Below are positions 15,584 to 22,647 of a stretch of DNA of 64,000 nt, in pieces. The stretch spans positions 186,001-250,000 of the forward strand of contig NZ_VIRS01000001.1 in the NCBI RefSeq assembly GCF_006912135.1. Reading direction: 5' to 3'. The stretch is from Cryptosporangium phraense. GTDB lineage: Bacteria; Actinomycetota; Actinomycetes; Mycobacteriales; Cryptosporangiaceae. Both the position numbers and the translations under genes were made by a program. Numbering within the stretch: the first letter of the stretch is position 1; each line of letters starts with the position of its first letter. The notes beneath the pieces were generated by a model. It was given only the letters and a program-made list of their open reading frames with translations. It was not told where the DNA came from and did not search any database.

Positions 15584-16449
15584 GCCACCGGACCGGGAAG
15601 CGGCGGTAGCACAGCCAGCGAAAAGGCATCCCGGACCAGCCCGAAAACGAGCAAGAAATCCTCCTCGACGCTCGCCCGCAACCGGTCCGAGGTCGGAGCC
15701 GTCATGCGCTCGATCCCGAAGTACACCACTGCCTGCGCACGGCGCTTGCCCCCACGGGCTCGAGGCTTCTCGAACTCGTCGGGTTCGAAGGCGTACCGGA
15801 AGTTCAGCTCCAGGTCGGGTATGCCCGCCGGCTTCCACCAGGCCTGCCACGCCGGGTCCTTCACGATCGAGTCGTGAACCATGTCTTGCGCGGTCGAATG
15901 CGCGCGGAAGCCGTCCTCTCCGACGCGCTGCCAGCCGATGCCGTAGCTGCTGTGCAGTTGCAGCCACGGCGGCACCCACGGATCGTCGTCGTGGGGCTCC
16001 TCCGTGCCCCAGGCCTGCCAGTTGCTGCCGGTCTCGTAACTGAGCGGGGTTTCGTGGTCCCACGCCAGATCGGTCGCCCGCTCCCACGCGTCCGGAGCGA
16101 CCGAAAGCAGGAACTCCCCGTCCATCGCGTCCAGCGTCGTCAGCAGCGCCGCCGGATCGATCAGGGCCCGCTCGTAGACCGCGCGCCCCGCGGCGACGGT
16201 GCCGGCCCGTACGTAGAGAAACGAGTCGTCGGACAGCCCCAGCGACTCGCCGGACTCCGGATCGACCAGATCCTGTTCGGCGTGCGCCGGCGTGTCCAGC
16301 CGATACAAGACCTCCGCCAGCTGATCGGCGAAGCTTGTGATCTCGGCCTCCGGACGCGTCGCGAGCACGGCGGTCAGCCGTTCGATCGACTCCTCCGTGA
16401 CCACCCCACCCAGCTGCCTCACCAACGACCAGAACTCGTCCTCCGTCAC
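15580..16449 (-). CDS. DUF4240 domain protein
   Basis: 289 residues from GTG 16449. The N-terminal ~130 residues begin MTEDEFWSLVRQLGG and carry SFADQLAEVLYRLDTPAHAEQ and DSFLYVRAGTVAAGR, the usual opening of DUF4240 proteins, which recur near toxin/immunity and polymorphic loci. The C-terminal half is an additional beta-rich domain (SSYGIGWQRVGEDGFRAHS, DLELNFRYAFEPDEFE, AVVYFGIERMTAPTSDRL). Family role is not known. TACGGT lies 6 nt before the GTG, consistent with a leaderless message from dyad copy f, and the gene overlaps its downstream partner by four bases. Confidence 0.75.
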   Translation of the reverse strand: MTEDEFWSLVRQLGGVVTEESIERLTAVLATRPEAEITSFADQLAEVLYRLDTPAHAEQDLVDPESGESLGLSDDSFLYVRAGTVAAGRAVYERALIDPAALLTTLDAMDGEFLLSVAPDAWERATDLAWDHETPLSYETGSNWQAWGTEEPHDDDPWVPPWLQLHSSYGIGWQRVGEDGFRAHSTAQDMVHDSIVKDPAWQAWWKPAGIPDLELNFRYAFEPDEFEKPRARGGKRRAQAVVYFGIERMTAPTSDRLRASVEEDFLLVFGLVRDAFSLAVLPPLPGPVA

Positions 16450-16455
16450 GCACGG

Positions 16456-16516
16456 ACCGTAGCCACAGCTCACAGCGCCACACCAGCGAAACTGGGAAGC
16501 TGCGGAAAACCCGCAG
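16456..16516 (-). promoter_or_regulatory. Dyad element copy f with -10-like hexamer
   Basis: CTGCGG (16500-16505), AAAAC, CCGCAG (16511-16516), preceded by GGAAG. On the minus strand TACGGT (16461-16456) begins 40 nt past the dyad, 6 nt before the GTG of the DUF4240-type gene. On the plus side a TAGTTC lies 6 nt before the DUF1990 ATG (16580), so the site may serve both directions. Confidence 0.6.
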
Positions 16517-16579
16517 AGCCCGCTTCGTCCGCGGCCGTCGACCTCTGGTGGTCGCCGCGGAATGGGGTAGTTCTCCGAT

Positions 16580-17128
16580 ATGAGAATTCGGGCGAATGCC
16601 CTGCTTGAACGTGCGGGATCGCTCGCCCTCACCTACTCCCAGGTCGGCGCAACCGCGAGCCAGGCCCCGCCCGGCTACCGGTTCTTCCGTCGCCGTGAGC
16701 GCGTCAGCGACCATGCTGCGGACTTCGACCGCGCCGTGACGGCGCTCCGAGGCTGGCAGATGCACCGGGGCGCGGGCCTGACCGTCCTCGCCGACGGCGA
16801 CGCACGGCTCGGTTCCCACGTCGTCGTCGGCTTCGGCCCCGCCCCTTTCACCCTCCTGGCGCCCTGCCGAGTCGTCGACGACATCGACGGCGACAAGCAC
16901 AGCGGCTTCGCTTACGGCACCCTCCAAGGACACCCCGAAAGCGGCGAGGAGCGCTTCGTCGTGGAGAGAACTGCCGAAGGCGTCTTCTTCGAGGTCACCG
17001 CCTTCTCCAAACCGGCAACCCCGTTGGCCAGGCTCGGCGGGCCTCTCACCCGCCTCGTCCAGGACCGGGTCACCACGCGGTATCTCCGCTCACTGCGCCG
17101 AGCACTAGCGGAACCCCCAGGCAGGTAG
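16580..17128 (+). CDS. DUF1990 family protein
   Basis: 182 residues, the normal size. Diagnostic features: TYSQVGAT near the start, PPGYRFFRRRERV, RAVTALRGWQMHRGAGL, the AYGTLQGHPESGEERF block (about 113-130) and the C-terminal FSKPATPLARLGGPLTRLV then RYLRSLRRAL. The fold is START-like, with a hydrophobic ligand pocket inferred for the family; no enzyme activity is established. The gene is divergent from the DUF4240-type operon across dyad copy f. Confidence 0.85.
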   Translation: MRIRANALLERAGSLALTYSQVGATASQAPPGYRFFRRRERVSDHAADFDRAVTALRGWQMHRGAGLTVLADGDARLGSHVVVGFGPAPFTLLAPCRVVDDIDGDKHSGFAYGTLQGHPESGEERFVVERTAEGVFFEVTAFSKPATPLARLGGPLTRLVQDRVTTRYLRSLRRALAEPPGR

Positions 17129-17299
17129 CCCGAGACGTGCGAGCGACACGCTCCGCCCCTGCGTCGTCGCGACGACGTCGTTCTTGCCGACACCCCGGCC
17201 GGTTGGGCGTAGCGGATCGCGACGACTTTCCGGATCCGCTCCACACCTCGTGTGGCCGGCGCGTCCTAGGAGGGAGGCTTGCCCACCGAGAGGAGCGGC

Positions 17300-17782
17300 G
17301 TGTCGACGTTCGACGAGTACGTGGCGGAGCGGGGTGTCGCGCTGCTCCGGTTCGCCTATCTGCTCACCGGTGACCACCAGCTGGCCGAGGACCTCGTCCA
17401 GGAGTCGCTGGTCCGCGTTCATCGTCGCTGGTCGCGCATCCGGCGCACCGATCGGCCGGGCGCCTACGTCCGCCAGACGATCCTCCGCCAGTACCTGAGC
17501 TGGCGACGGCGCTCCTCGTCCTCGGAGATCCCGGTCGCGGTGGACGCCGACCGGTCCGGCGACGGTGACCCCGCCGACAGGGTCAGCGAGCGCGCCGCCC
17601 TGATGGCGGCGCTGGCCACGCTCCCACGGCAACAGCGGGCGGTGCTCGTGCTCCGGTTCTACGAGGACCGCGACGACGGCGAGATCGCCGCGCTACTCGG
17701 GTGCACGGCGGCCACGGTCCGCAGCCACGCCAGCCGTGGCCTGGCCCGCTTACGCGCCAACGCCGCGGCCGAGATCCGATGA
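17300..17782 (+). CDS. ECF sigma factor, SigE-like (SigE70 family)
   Basis: 160 residues from GTG 17300 (AGGAG four bases upstream); a TTG at 17279 with AGGAGG is an alternative. Region 2 is visible as FDEYVAERGVALLRFAYLL and DHQLAEDLVQESLVRVHRRW (about 4-42); region 4 as LPRQQRAVLVLRFYEDRDD and GEIAALLGCTAATVRSHASR (about 103-148). It directs RNA polymerase to an unknown stress or cell-envelope promoter set. The downstream gene at 17794 encodes a single-pass membrane protein and probably serves as its anti-sigma factor. Confidence 0.92.
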   Translation: MSTFDEYVAERGVALLRFAYLLTGDHQLAEDLVQESLVRVHRRWSRIRRTDRPGAYVRQTILRQYLSWRRRSSSSEIPVAVDADRSGDGDPADRVSERAALMAALATLPRQQRAVLVLRFYEDRDDGEIAALLGCTAATVRSHASRGLARLRANAAAEIR

Positions 17783-17793
17783 AGGGAAGATCG

Positions 17794-18843
17794 ATGACCG
17801 AGTGGGACGACGACGGGCTGAAGACCCTGCTGGCCGAGTGCGCCGAGGACGTCACCGAAGCTCCCGGGCTAGTGAGCGGCGTCCACGCCCGGCGCCGCCG
17901 CGCCCGCAGGCGCATGGTGGCGGCCGCGGTCGTCGCGCTCATCGTTCTCGCCGGGGGGATCCTGTTGTGGCCGCGCGCCGACGACGCCGACCGGTTGCAG
18001 GCCCTCGACCGTCCGTCCGGCGCCGTGCCGGGCGCGCCCGTCACGGTCGGCTGGCTCCCCGCCGGATTCGCCGAGCCCCACGCCCACCTCGCCGGCCCGG
18101 GAGCGTGGTCGATCGAGACCGACCGCGCCACGCCGATCGGCCAGCTCGCGATTCAGGTCCTCTCCGACGAACCGGTCCCCCGGACGAAGCCCGGAACGCT
18201 GACGAACATCACGCTCGACGGCACGCCGGCGACCCTCTACACCGTCCCGCAGCACGGTGCCGGTGCCCCGCCCTACACCGCGCTCCCGGAAGCCGAAGGG
18301 CCCTACCTCGAGCTGATCTACCAGCGGAAGCCCGGTCAGTGGATCCGCATCGTCGCCAGCAACAAGGCCGGCGACGTCCCGCTCGGGATCTCCGAGGACG
18401 ACCTGCGCCGGGTCGCGGCCGGACTCGTCGACGGCGTCACGCCGATCGAGGACCTGGTCCGTTTCCGGTCGCTACCCGACGGCGTCGTGCTCAGCGAGAT
18501 GTCGGGGTCCGCGCGCCTGGCCGAGGCGGCGTTCTGCCTGCCCGGCCAGGCTCCGGCACAGTGCGTTTCGAAGGGGCCCGGCATCGTGCTCACCGTGCAA
18601 CTCGCGAACGGCTTCCCGCGCCCGTTCACCGATACGGCTGGCTGGCCGGCCAAGGCGATCCGGGTCGGCGACCGGACCGTCGACATGCGGCTCAACCCCG
18701 GTCTCGGCGAGATCGAGGCCCGGATGGAGCTCGCCGACGGCGTCGTCGTGTCGGCCTACCGGAGCAAACGGCTGCCGCTGAGCTGGGATCAACTGGCCCG
18801 GTTCGTCGCCGGGATCGACCCCGGCGACGATTTCCCGCGCTAG
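17794..18843 (+). CDS. Single-pass membrane protein, probable anti-sigma partner
   Basis: 375 residues counted from the second Met (ATG 17794); the ATG at 17779 overlaps the sigma stop (ATGA) and may be used instead. The cytoplasmic head (WDDDGLKTLLAECAEDV, about 60 residues) ends in a basic RRRRARRRM stop, then one transmembrane helix (MVAAAVVALIVLAGGILLW, about 42-60) and a large extracytoplasmic domain (~310 residues) with two related-looking halves and Cys residues near 235-245 (AAFCLPGQAPAQCVSKG). No zinc-binding HxxxCxxC motif is visible in the head. The topology and the operon support an anti-sigma or sensor role for the adjacent ECF factor. Confidence 0.75.
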   Translation: MTEWDDDGLKTLLAECAEDVTEAPGLVSGVHARRRRARRRMVAAAVVALIVLAGGILLWPRADDADRLQALDRPSGAVPGAPVTVGWLPAGFAEPHAHLAGPGAWSIETDRATPIGQLAIQVLSDEPVPRTKPGTLTNITLDGTPATLYTVPQHGAGAPPYTALPEAEGPYLELIYQRKPGQWIRIVASNKAGDVPLGISEDDLRRVAAGLVDGVTPIEDLVRFRSLPDGVVLSEMSGSARLAEAAFCLPGQAPAQCVSKGPGIVLTVQLANGFPRPFTDTAGWPAKAIRVGDRTVDMRLNPGLGEIEARMELADGVVVSAYRSKRLPLSWDQLARFVAGIDPGDDFPR

Positions 18844-18938
18844 CGGATTGGCCTGTCCGCCGACGTGAGCGGCCCGCGGCTGTGAGAGGGAGTGCGAGCA
18901 GGCTGAGCGTCGGCCGAATCGGCTACGCCGACCACTCG

Positions 18939-19781
18939 TCAGTAGTGCGCAACGGCGTTCAGTCGCCGACGTAGCTCACGACCCTCGTGGGTGAGAATCT
19001 CGTTCTTGATCCGCATGAAGCGCGGCCGCACGCCCCGGTTGGGCGCGGCGCAGTGAACTATGGCCGGATGGCAGAAAACCATGTCGCCTGGCTCGCCGGT
19101 CAATTCGACAACCCTCAGCGGGACGCCGCCGACGAGTGTTTCGCCGGTCATGAAAGCGGCGGATCGGTCGGCCGGCGACGGCGCGTGACCGGTCAGCGCT
19201 CGGAGCCACGGGTGCGAGCGATGGAATCGCTCCCAGTGCGTCATTCCCGAACCGCGTCGCTGATCCGCAGATGATCCCGCTGCCTGCTGGAGCAGCAGAC
19301 GATGGGAACCGGACAGGAGCAGCGTTCCACCGCATCCCGGACCCACCGACGAGACGAAGCTGACGACAAACAGCCCCTTCGGGCCATCAAGGTGCAGGTC
19401 GCAGGGATTGTCCCAATGCCAGAGCCGAGTCGGTACCTGCCAGACGCCCGGCTCGGGAAAGGTGACCAGGCAGCGGCCCCAATCTCTCGGCGTCCGCCAG
19501 GCACCCTTCCCGAGCAGGTCGTCGACGACGCCGCGTACCCGCCCGGTCAGGATTCTGGCCTGGATCGGGTCGCGCTTGGCGGCTCTCAGGTCCCCGGCAA
19601 AGGGTCGCCAACCAGAGCGGTCGTCGACATCAAAACCGTGTCTCTCTTTCAGCTCCCGCCACCAGCGCCGTTGCATCGCGAGCCCGTCAGCGGGCAAGAA
19701 CGCGCGCTTGACCACCACATATCCGTCACGATCGAACCGCCGGACATCCGCGGGCGCGAGCGTGGCCAGGACTGATCGCAT
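18939..19781 (-). CDS. Phytanoyl-CoA dioxygenase (PhyH) family enzyme
   Basis: 280 residues from ATG 19781, with AGGAGG 10 nt upstream; the frame is open further but has no coding character there. An Fe(II)/2-oxoglutarate oxygenase: opening FDRDGYVVVKRAFLPADG, the HxD metal motif in RLWHWDNPCD (about 126-135), the distal His in VFCHPAIVHCAAPN and the 2-oxoglutarate Arg in RPRFMRIKNE. Enzymes of this type hydroxylate small molecules or amino-acid/ectoine-like substrates; this one has no biosynthetic neighbour that reveals its substrate. Confidence 0.85.
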   Translation of the reverse strand: MRSVLATLAPADVRRFDRDGYVVVKRAFLPADGLAMQRRWWRELKERHGFDVDDRSGWRPFAGDLRAAKRDPIQARILTGRVRGVVDDLLGKGAWRTPRDWGRCLVTFPEPGVWQVPTRLWHWDNPCDLHLDGPKGLFVVSFVSSVGPGCGGTLLLSGSHRLLLQQAAGSSADQRRGSGMTHWERFHRSHPWLRALTGHAPSPADRSAAFMTGETLVGGVPLRVVELTGEPGDMVFCHPAIVHCAAPNRGVRPRFMRIKNEILTHEGRELRRRLNAVAHY

Positions 19782-20073
19782 GAGGTTCCGTCCTCCTGGG
19801 CGGCGGCGCCCGCAGCAGACCGTCCACCCGGCCGAGGCCGCAGCACCCGATCTCCCACGGGGTCTTACCCCACGGCCCACCGCAAGGCGCAGTGAACGAT
19901 GCCTGGACGATCCCAGGTCCCGGACGAACCTCCAACCACTTTCCCGGCCGGCCGGACCTACGGCCAGCGGCTCGATCCGGATCCGAGCGCTGCGCTCGCG
20001 CGGTGACGACCGAAGAACGTCGCCAGCGCCGACACTGATCTCCACATAGGAAAGAGCGAATGTTGCTCACCGA

Positions 20074-20361
20074 TTGCCGAACCGGTCGGGGCCGGGGTCA
20101 CACATCGCCACCGCAAGCTTCATGGTCGCCTCGGAGGCACGCGGCTGCGGCGTCGGCACGGCGTTGTGCCGCTTCGCGCTGGACTGGGCGAGAAGCCAGA
20201 ACTACGCCGGGATGCAGTTCAACGCGGTGGTCGAAACGAACCTCGCGGCGGTGGGGCTCTACCACCGTCATGGCTTCGGGATCCTGGTTACAGTCCCCCG
20301 GGCATTCGCTCACCCGACCCGGGGCCGCGTCGGTCTGCATCTGATGTTCTCGGAGTTCTGA
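20074..20361 (+). pseudogene. GNAT acetyltransferase, 5'-truncated
   Basis: The frame encodes only the C-terminal half of a GNAT enzyme: PNRSGPGSHIATASFMVASE, then the acetyl-CoA pyrophosphate loop ARGCGVGTALCRFAL, the AMQFN-like strand (GMQFNAVVETN), AAVGLYHRHGF and the end VGLHLMFSEF. The first ~60-70 residues of the fold are missing; upstream in the same frame is unrelated sequence and a stop at 20047. The acetyl-CoA loop is intact but a functional protein is unlikely. Transcribed away from the PhyH gene. Confidence 0.7.
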
Positions 20362-20551
20362 GTCAAGGCCCTGAACGCAACAAGGGTGGACGTCGGTGCG
20401 TCGCGCGGCCGCCCGGAACACGCATGTCGACTGTTACGAGCCGAACGTTCCCGGCGTCACGCCGCCGATCGAACGGTGCGCCGTTCCGCGCGAATCTGGT
20501 TCCAGGACGGGGAAACACCTTCCCGGCGAAACTCTCCGGAGGCTGGACGAC

Positions 20552-20686
20552 ATGAGCGGCTGCTACGACAACTCGTACCACTACTGCAACGACAACTACT
20601 CGTACGACTACGACTGCCGCCCGCGTCGTCGCCACCACAAGCGCCGTCACCACAACGACTGCTGGGACTACAGCTACTGCTCCTGA
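20552..20686 (+). CDS. Tyr/Cys/His-rich small protein (44 aa)
   Basis: ATG at 20552 with GGAGG 9 nt upstream. The 44 residues contain 8 Tyr, 5 Cys and 5 His: SGCYDNSYHYCNDNYSYDYD, then CRPRRRHHKRRHHNDC and WDYSYCS. The Cys/His spacing could bind metal, and the alternation of Tyr/Asp with a basic His/Arg block is unlike random high-GC sequence. A terminator-like hairpin follows 18 nt after the stop. No known family; could be a secreted-like or structural peptide, but there is no signal sequence. Confidence 0.5.
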   Translation: MSGCYDNSYHYCNDNYSYDYDCRPRRRHHKRRHHNDCWDYSYCS

Positions 20687-20704
20687 TCCACCCAGCACCA
20701 TCCC

Positions 20705-20734
20705 GGCCCGGACCGCGACACCGCGCTCCGGGCC
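20705..20734. terminator. Hairpin between convergent genes
   Basis: Perfect 8-bp inverted repeat GGCCCGGA (20705-20712) and TCCGGGCC (20727-20734) with a 14-nt loop, no T-run. It sits between the small peptide gene and the convergent 20760 gene, as expected for an actinobacterial bidirectional terminator. Confidence 0.5.
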
Positions 20735-20759
20735 GTTCCACGTCCACATTGGATTCGGG

Positions 20760-20957
20760 TTAGCGGAAGATCAACTGGATCGCCGCGATCAACTCCTTGG
20801 CTATCGTGACGAGCCCGACAACGACGCCGACCCACAACGAGGCGGCCTGAAGCCGGTCACGAGCGCGCGAGCCAGACTCGGGTGCTGGCGCCGCGGAAGC
20901 TACCGTCGCCGGTGAGGGCTTGGCAGCTACAGCGGCTAATTGCGCGGCGATGGTCAC
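20760..20957 (-). CDS. Tail-anchored protein, in frame with the upstream membrane protein after one amber codon
   Basis: From the GTG at 20957 the product is 65 residues: an Ala-rich helix (TIAAQLAAVAAKPSPATVAS), a linker and a C-terminal membrane helix (SLWVGVVVGLVTIAKELIAAIQLIF). The same frame is open upstream through a Pro-rich, coding-like segment (TVPPERAHQPPPVQPSESP) up to the TAG (21095-21093) that ends the 21803-21093 gene. No ATG or GTG occurs between that TAG and 20957. So the two genes form one reading frame interrupted by a single TAG. Either a fusion was split by a nonsense mutation, or the stop is read through, or the downstream part is a separate gene from 20957. Confidence 0.5.
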   Translation of the reverse strand: MTIAAQLAAVAAKPSPATVASAAPAPESGSRARDRLQAASLWVGVVVGLVTIAKELIAAIQLIFR

Positions 20958-21092
20958 CGGCTCTGCAGGTGCTGGAGAAGGCGACTCCGATGGCTGGACC
21001 GGCGGCGGCTGGTGAGCCCGCTCGGGAGGAACGGTCTGCGGTCCGGTCGCGCGCCCGGTCTCCGAGTCCTCCGAGTCCCTACCGCCGGAAGA

Positions 21093-21803
21093 CTACGGAA
21101 GCCATGACGTGACTCTCGGCCAGAAAATTGCCGCCCCGAGAGCCAGAGATGCCGTGGCTCCGGTGAGCGTCGCGACGATGACCGCAGCGCGGTAACCGCC
21201 TGGAGACGTACTCCCGTAGGAGTCGTAGCCGGCATAGACGATGACGGCCGCTCCGGCGGCGGCGACGCCAGTCATCACCCGCCGGTCGACGCGGGTCCGC
21301 CGGGCGGCGGCTGCACTCACACCGGCAGTGAGCGCCACGGCGCCCAGGGCCGTCGCCCCCGCCCGCAGAACCGACTGTTCGTCACTGCCGATGTACGGCA
21401 GAAGGTCGAGCGCGAGGCAGGCCAGGCCGAGCAGGCCAAGGCCCCCGCTGAGCCCGGCCAGACTGAAACCGAACGCCAACAGCAGAACTCCGAGGCCGGC
21501 CAGCGAAATGACCAGCGCGGTCAGCGACACCGGCGCCTGCCAGTTGCTCGGCAGCCACCACGACACGTCATGGTTGGTGACGGCCACGACAAGGCCGGCC
21601 GCGAAGAGCAGGCCGCCCGTCGCCCGGACCGCGACCTCCCCACCGGCAGAGGCGGCTACCAGGCAACCGGCAGCGACCGCCAGTGCCGAGAACACCGCGA
21701 GCACCGCGACATTGTCGCCGTTCTCTTCGATCTGCCAACCGAGCAACAGGCCGACGACCCCGAGGAAGATGATGACCAGCCCGATCCATACCCGACCGAC
21801 CAC
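21093..21803 (-). CDS. Integral membrane protein, 7-8 predicted helices
   Basis: 236 residues, hydrophobic almost throughout: VWIGLVIIFLGVVGLLLGW, VAVLAVFSALAVAAGCLVA, ATGGLLFAAGLVVAVT, VSLTALVISLAGLGVLLLAF, LGLLGLACLALDLL, TALGAVALTAGVSAAAA, and two further segments towards the end (VMTGVAAAGAAVIVYAG and VIVATLTGATASLALGAAIF). Short polar loops only, with SGGLGLLG in the middle. No transporter motif is visible. It ends in TAG, after which the frame continues to 20760 (see the next entry). ATG start without a strong Shine-Dalgarno. Confidence 0.6.
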   Translation of the reverse strand: MVGRVWIGLVIIFLGVVGLLLGWQIEENGDNVAVLAVFSALAVAAGCLVAASAGGEVAVRATGGLLFAAGLVVAVTNHDVSWWLPSNWQAPVSLTALVISLAGLGVLLLAFGFSLAGLSGGLGLLGLACLALDLLPYIGSDEQSVLRAGATALGAVALTAGVSAAAARRTRVDRRVMTGVAAAGAAVIVYAGYDSYGSTSPGGYRAAVIVATLTGATASLALGAAIFWPRVTSWLP

Positions 21804-21954
21804 GACTCCCCCAGACCAAAGTCAAGTCACCGTTGTCAACATCGCAAAGCAATCACCGATAGTCGTCGCGCCGCGTCGACCGCCCATGAGCGCTCCCTGA
21901 ATGTCTCCAGATTTCCGGGCGCACCAGGCTGCGGACATGGCCGGGGCGATTCGG

Positions 21955-22464
21955 TCAGGCGCCGTAGCCTTTGGTCGCGACGTTGCCCAGCGTGAGTACC
22001 AGGATCGCGACGACGTTGAGTACGGCGACGACCAGGCCGACGATGCCGAACGCGCGGGCAGCACCGGTGTGTGGCGGACCGTCGTTGGTCAGGCCGCCGA
22101 GCCAGGCCGCCAGTCCGCCGAAGATCGCGGGACCGCCTGACCAGAAAATCGGGACGGACAGCACCGACAACGCGCCGAGCGTGATCGCTCCGACCTTGCT
22201 GCGGCCGGCGGTCCGGCGGGTGAAGAGGGCGATGGCGAAGCCGACGGCCAGGCAGATCGCGGCGACGACCGAGAGGCTGACCAGGGAGTCTTTGACGCCT
22301 TGCGATCGGTGGATGTCGTGGTCGCTCGCGACGAACATTCCGATCACGAAGACGGCGAGCTGGACGCCGGTGGACAACGCGATGGCCGCGCCGACGAGGA
22401 GGGCAGCTGACGGCGAGCGGCGGATGTTCGCGGCCTGCACGGCGCCGGATTCGGTCTGGGACAC
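21955..22464 (-). CDS. Integral membrane protein (DUF4190-like layout)
   Basis: 169 residues from a GTG at 22464 with AGGAG 6 nt upstream. About 28 polar residues precede four to five membrane segments (ALLVGAAIALSTGVQLAVFV, LVSLSVVAAICLAVGFAIAL, VGAITLGALSVLSVPIF, AFGIVGLVVAVLNVVAILVL). A polar loop RRTAGRSK separates the first and second pairs. The layout resembles small membrane proteins that pair with sensor kinases. The divergent neighbour is a membrane histidine kinase; they share a ~180-bp upstream region. Confidence 0.6.
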   Translation of the reverse strand: MSQTESGAVQAANIRRSPSAALLVGAAIALSTGVQLAVFVIGMFVASDHDIHRSQGVKDSLVSLSVVAAICLAVGFAIALFTRRTAGRSKVGAITLGALSVLSVPIFWSGGPAIFGGLAAWLGGLTNDGPPHTGAARAFGIVGLVVAVLNVVAILVLTLGNVATKGYGA

Positions 22465-22647
22465 GGTGTTCTCCTGGGTGTTCGGCCCGGACGCTCCGGG
22501 GCTGCGACCAGCATCGGAGGCATGCCATCCCGAAGGCGATGCTCTCGCCGTCCTCTTGTGTCATCGGCCGTCCCGGGATTGTCCCGTCATGGCCCGAGGT
22601 TTGTCCCGCAGCAGACGTGTTCGCCGACGATCCAGCATCATGGCGAT

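Noticed and set aside
5267-16516. The TGCGG-N5-CCGCA repeats as transcription terminators or REP elements
   Set aside because: They sit upstream of genes at constant spacing rather than after stop codons, have no T-runs, short arms and 5-nt loops, and are not clustered in tandem.
15083-16933. Single 616-codon minus-strand ORF
   Set aside because: It passes over the DUF4240-type gene in another frame; only its C-terminal 166 codons are credible.
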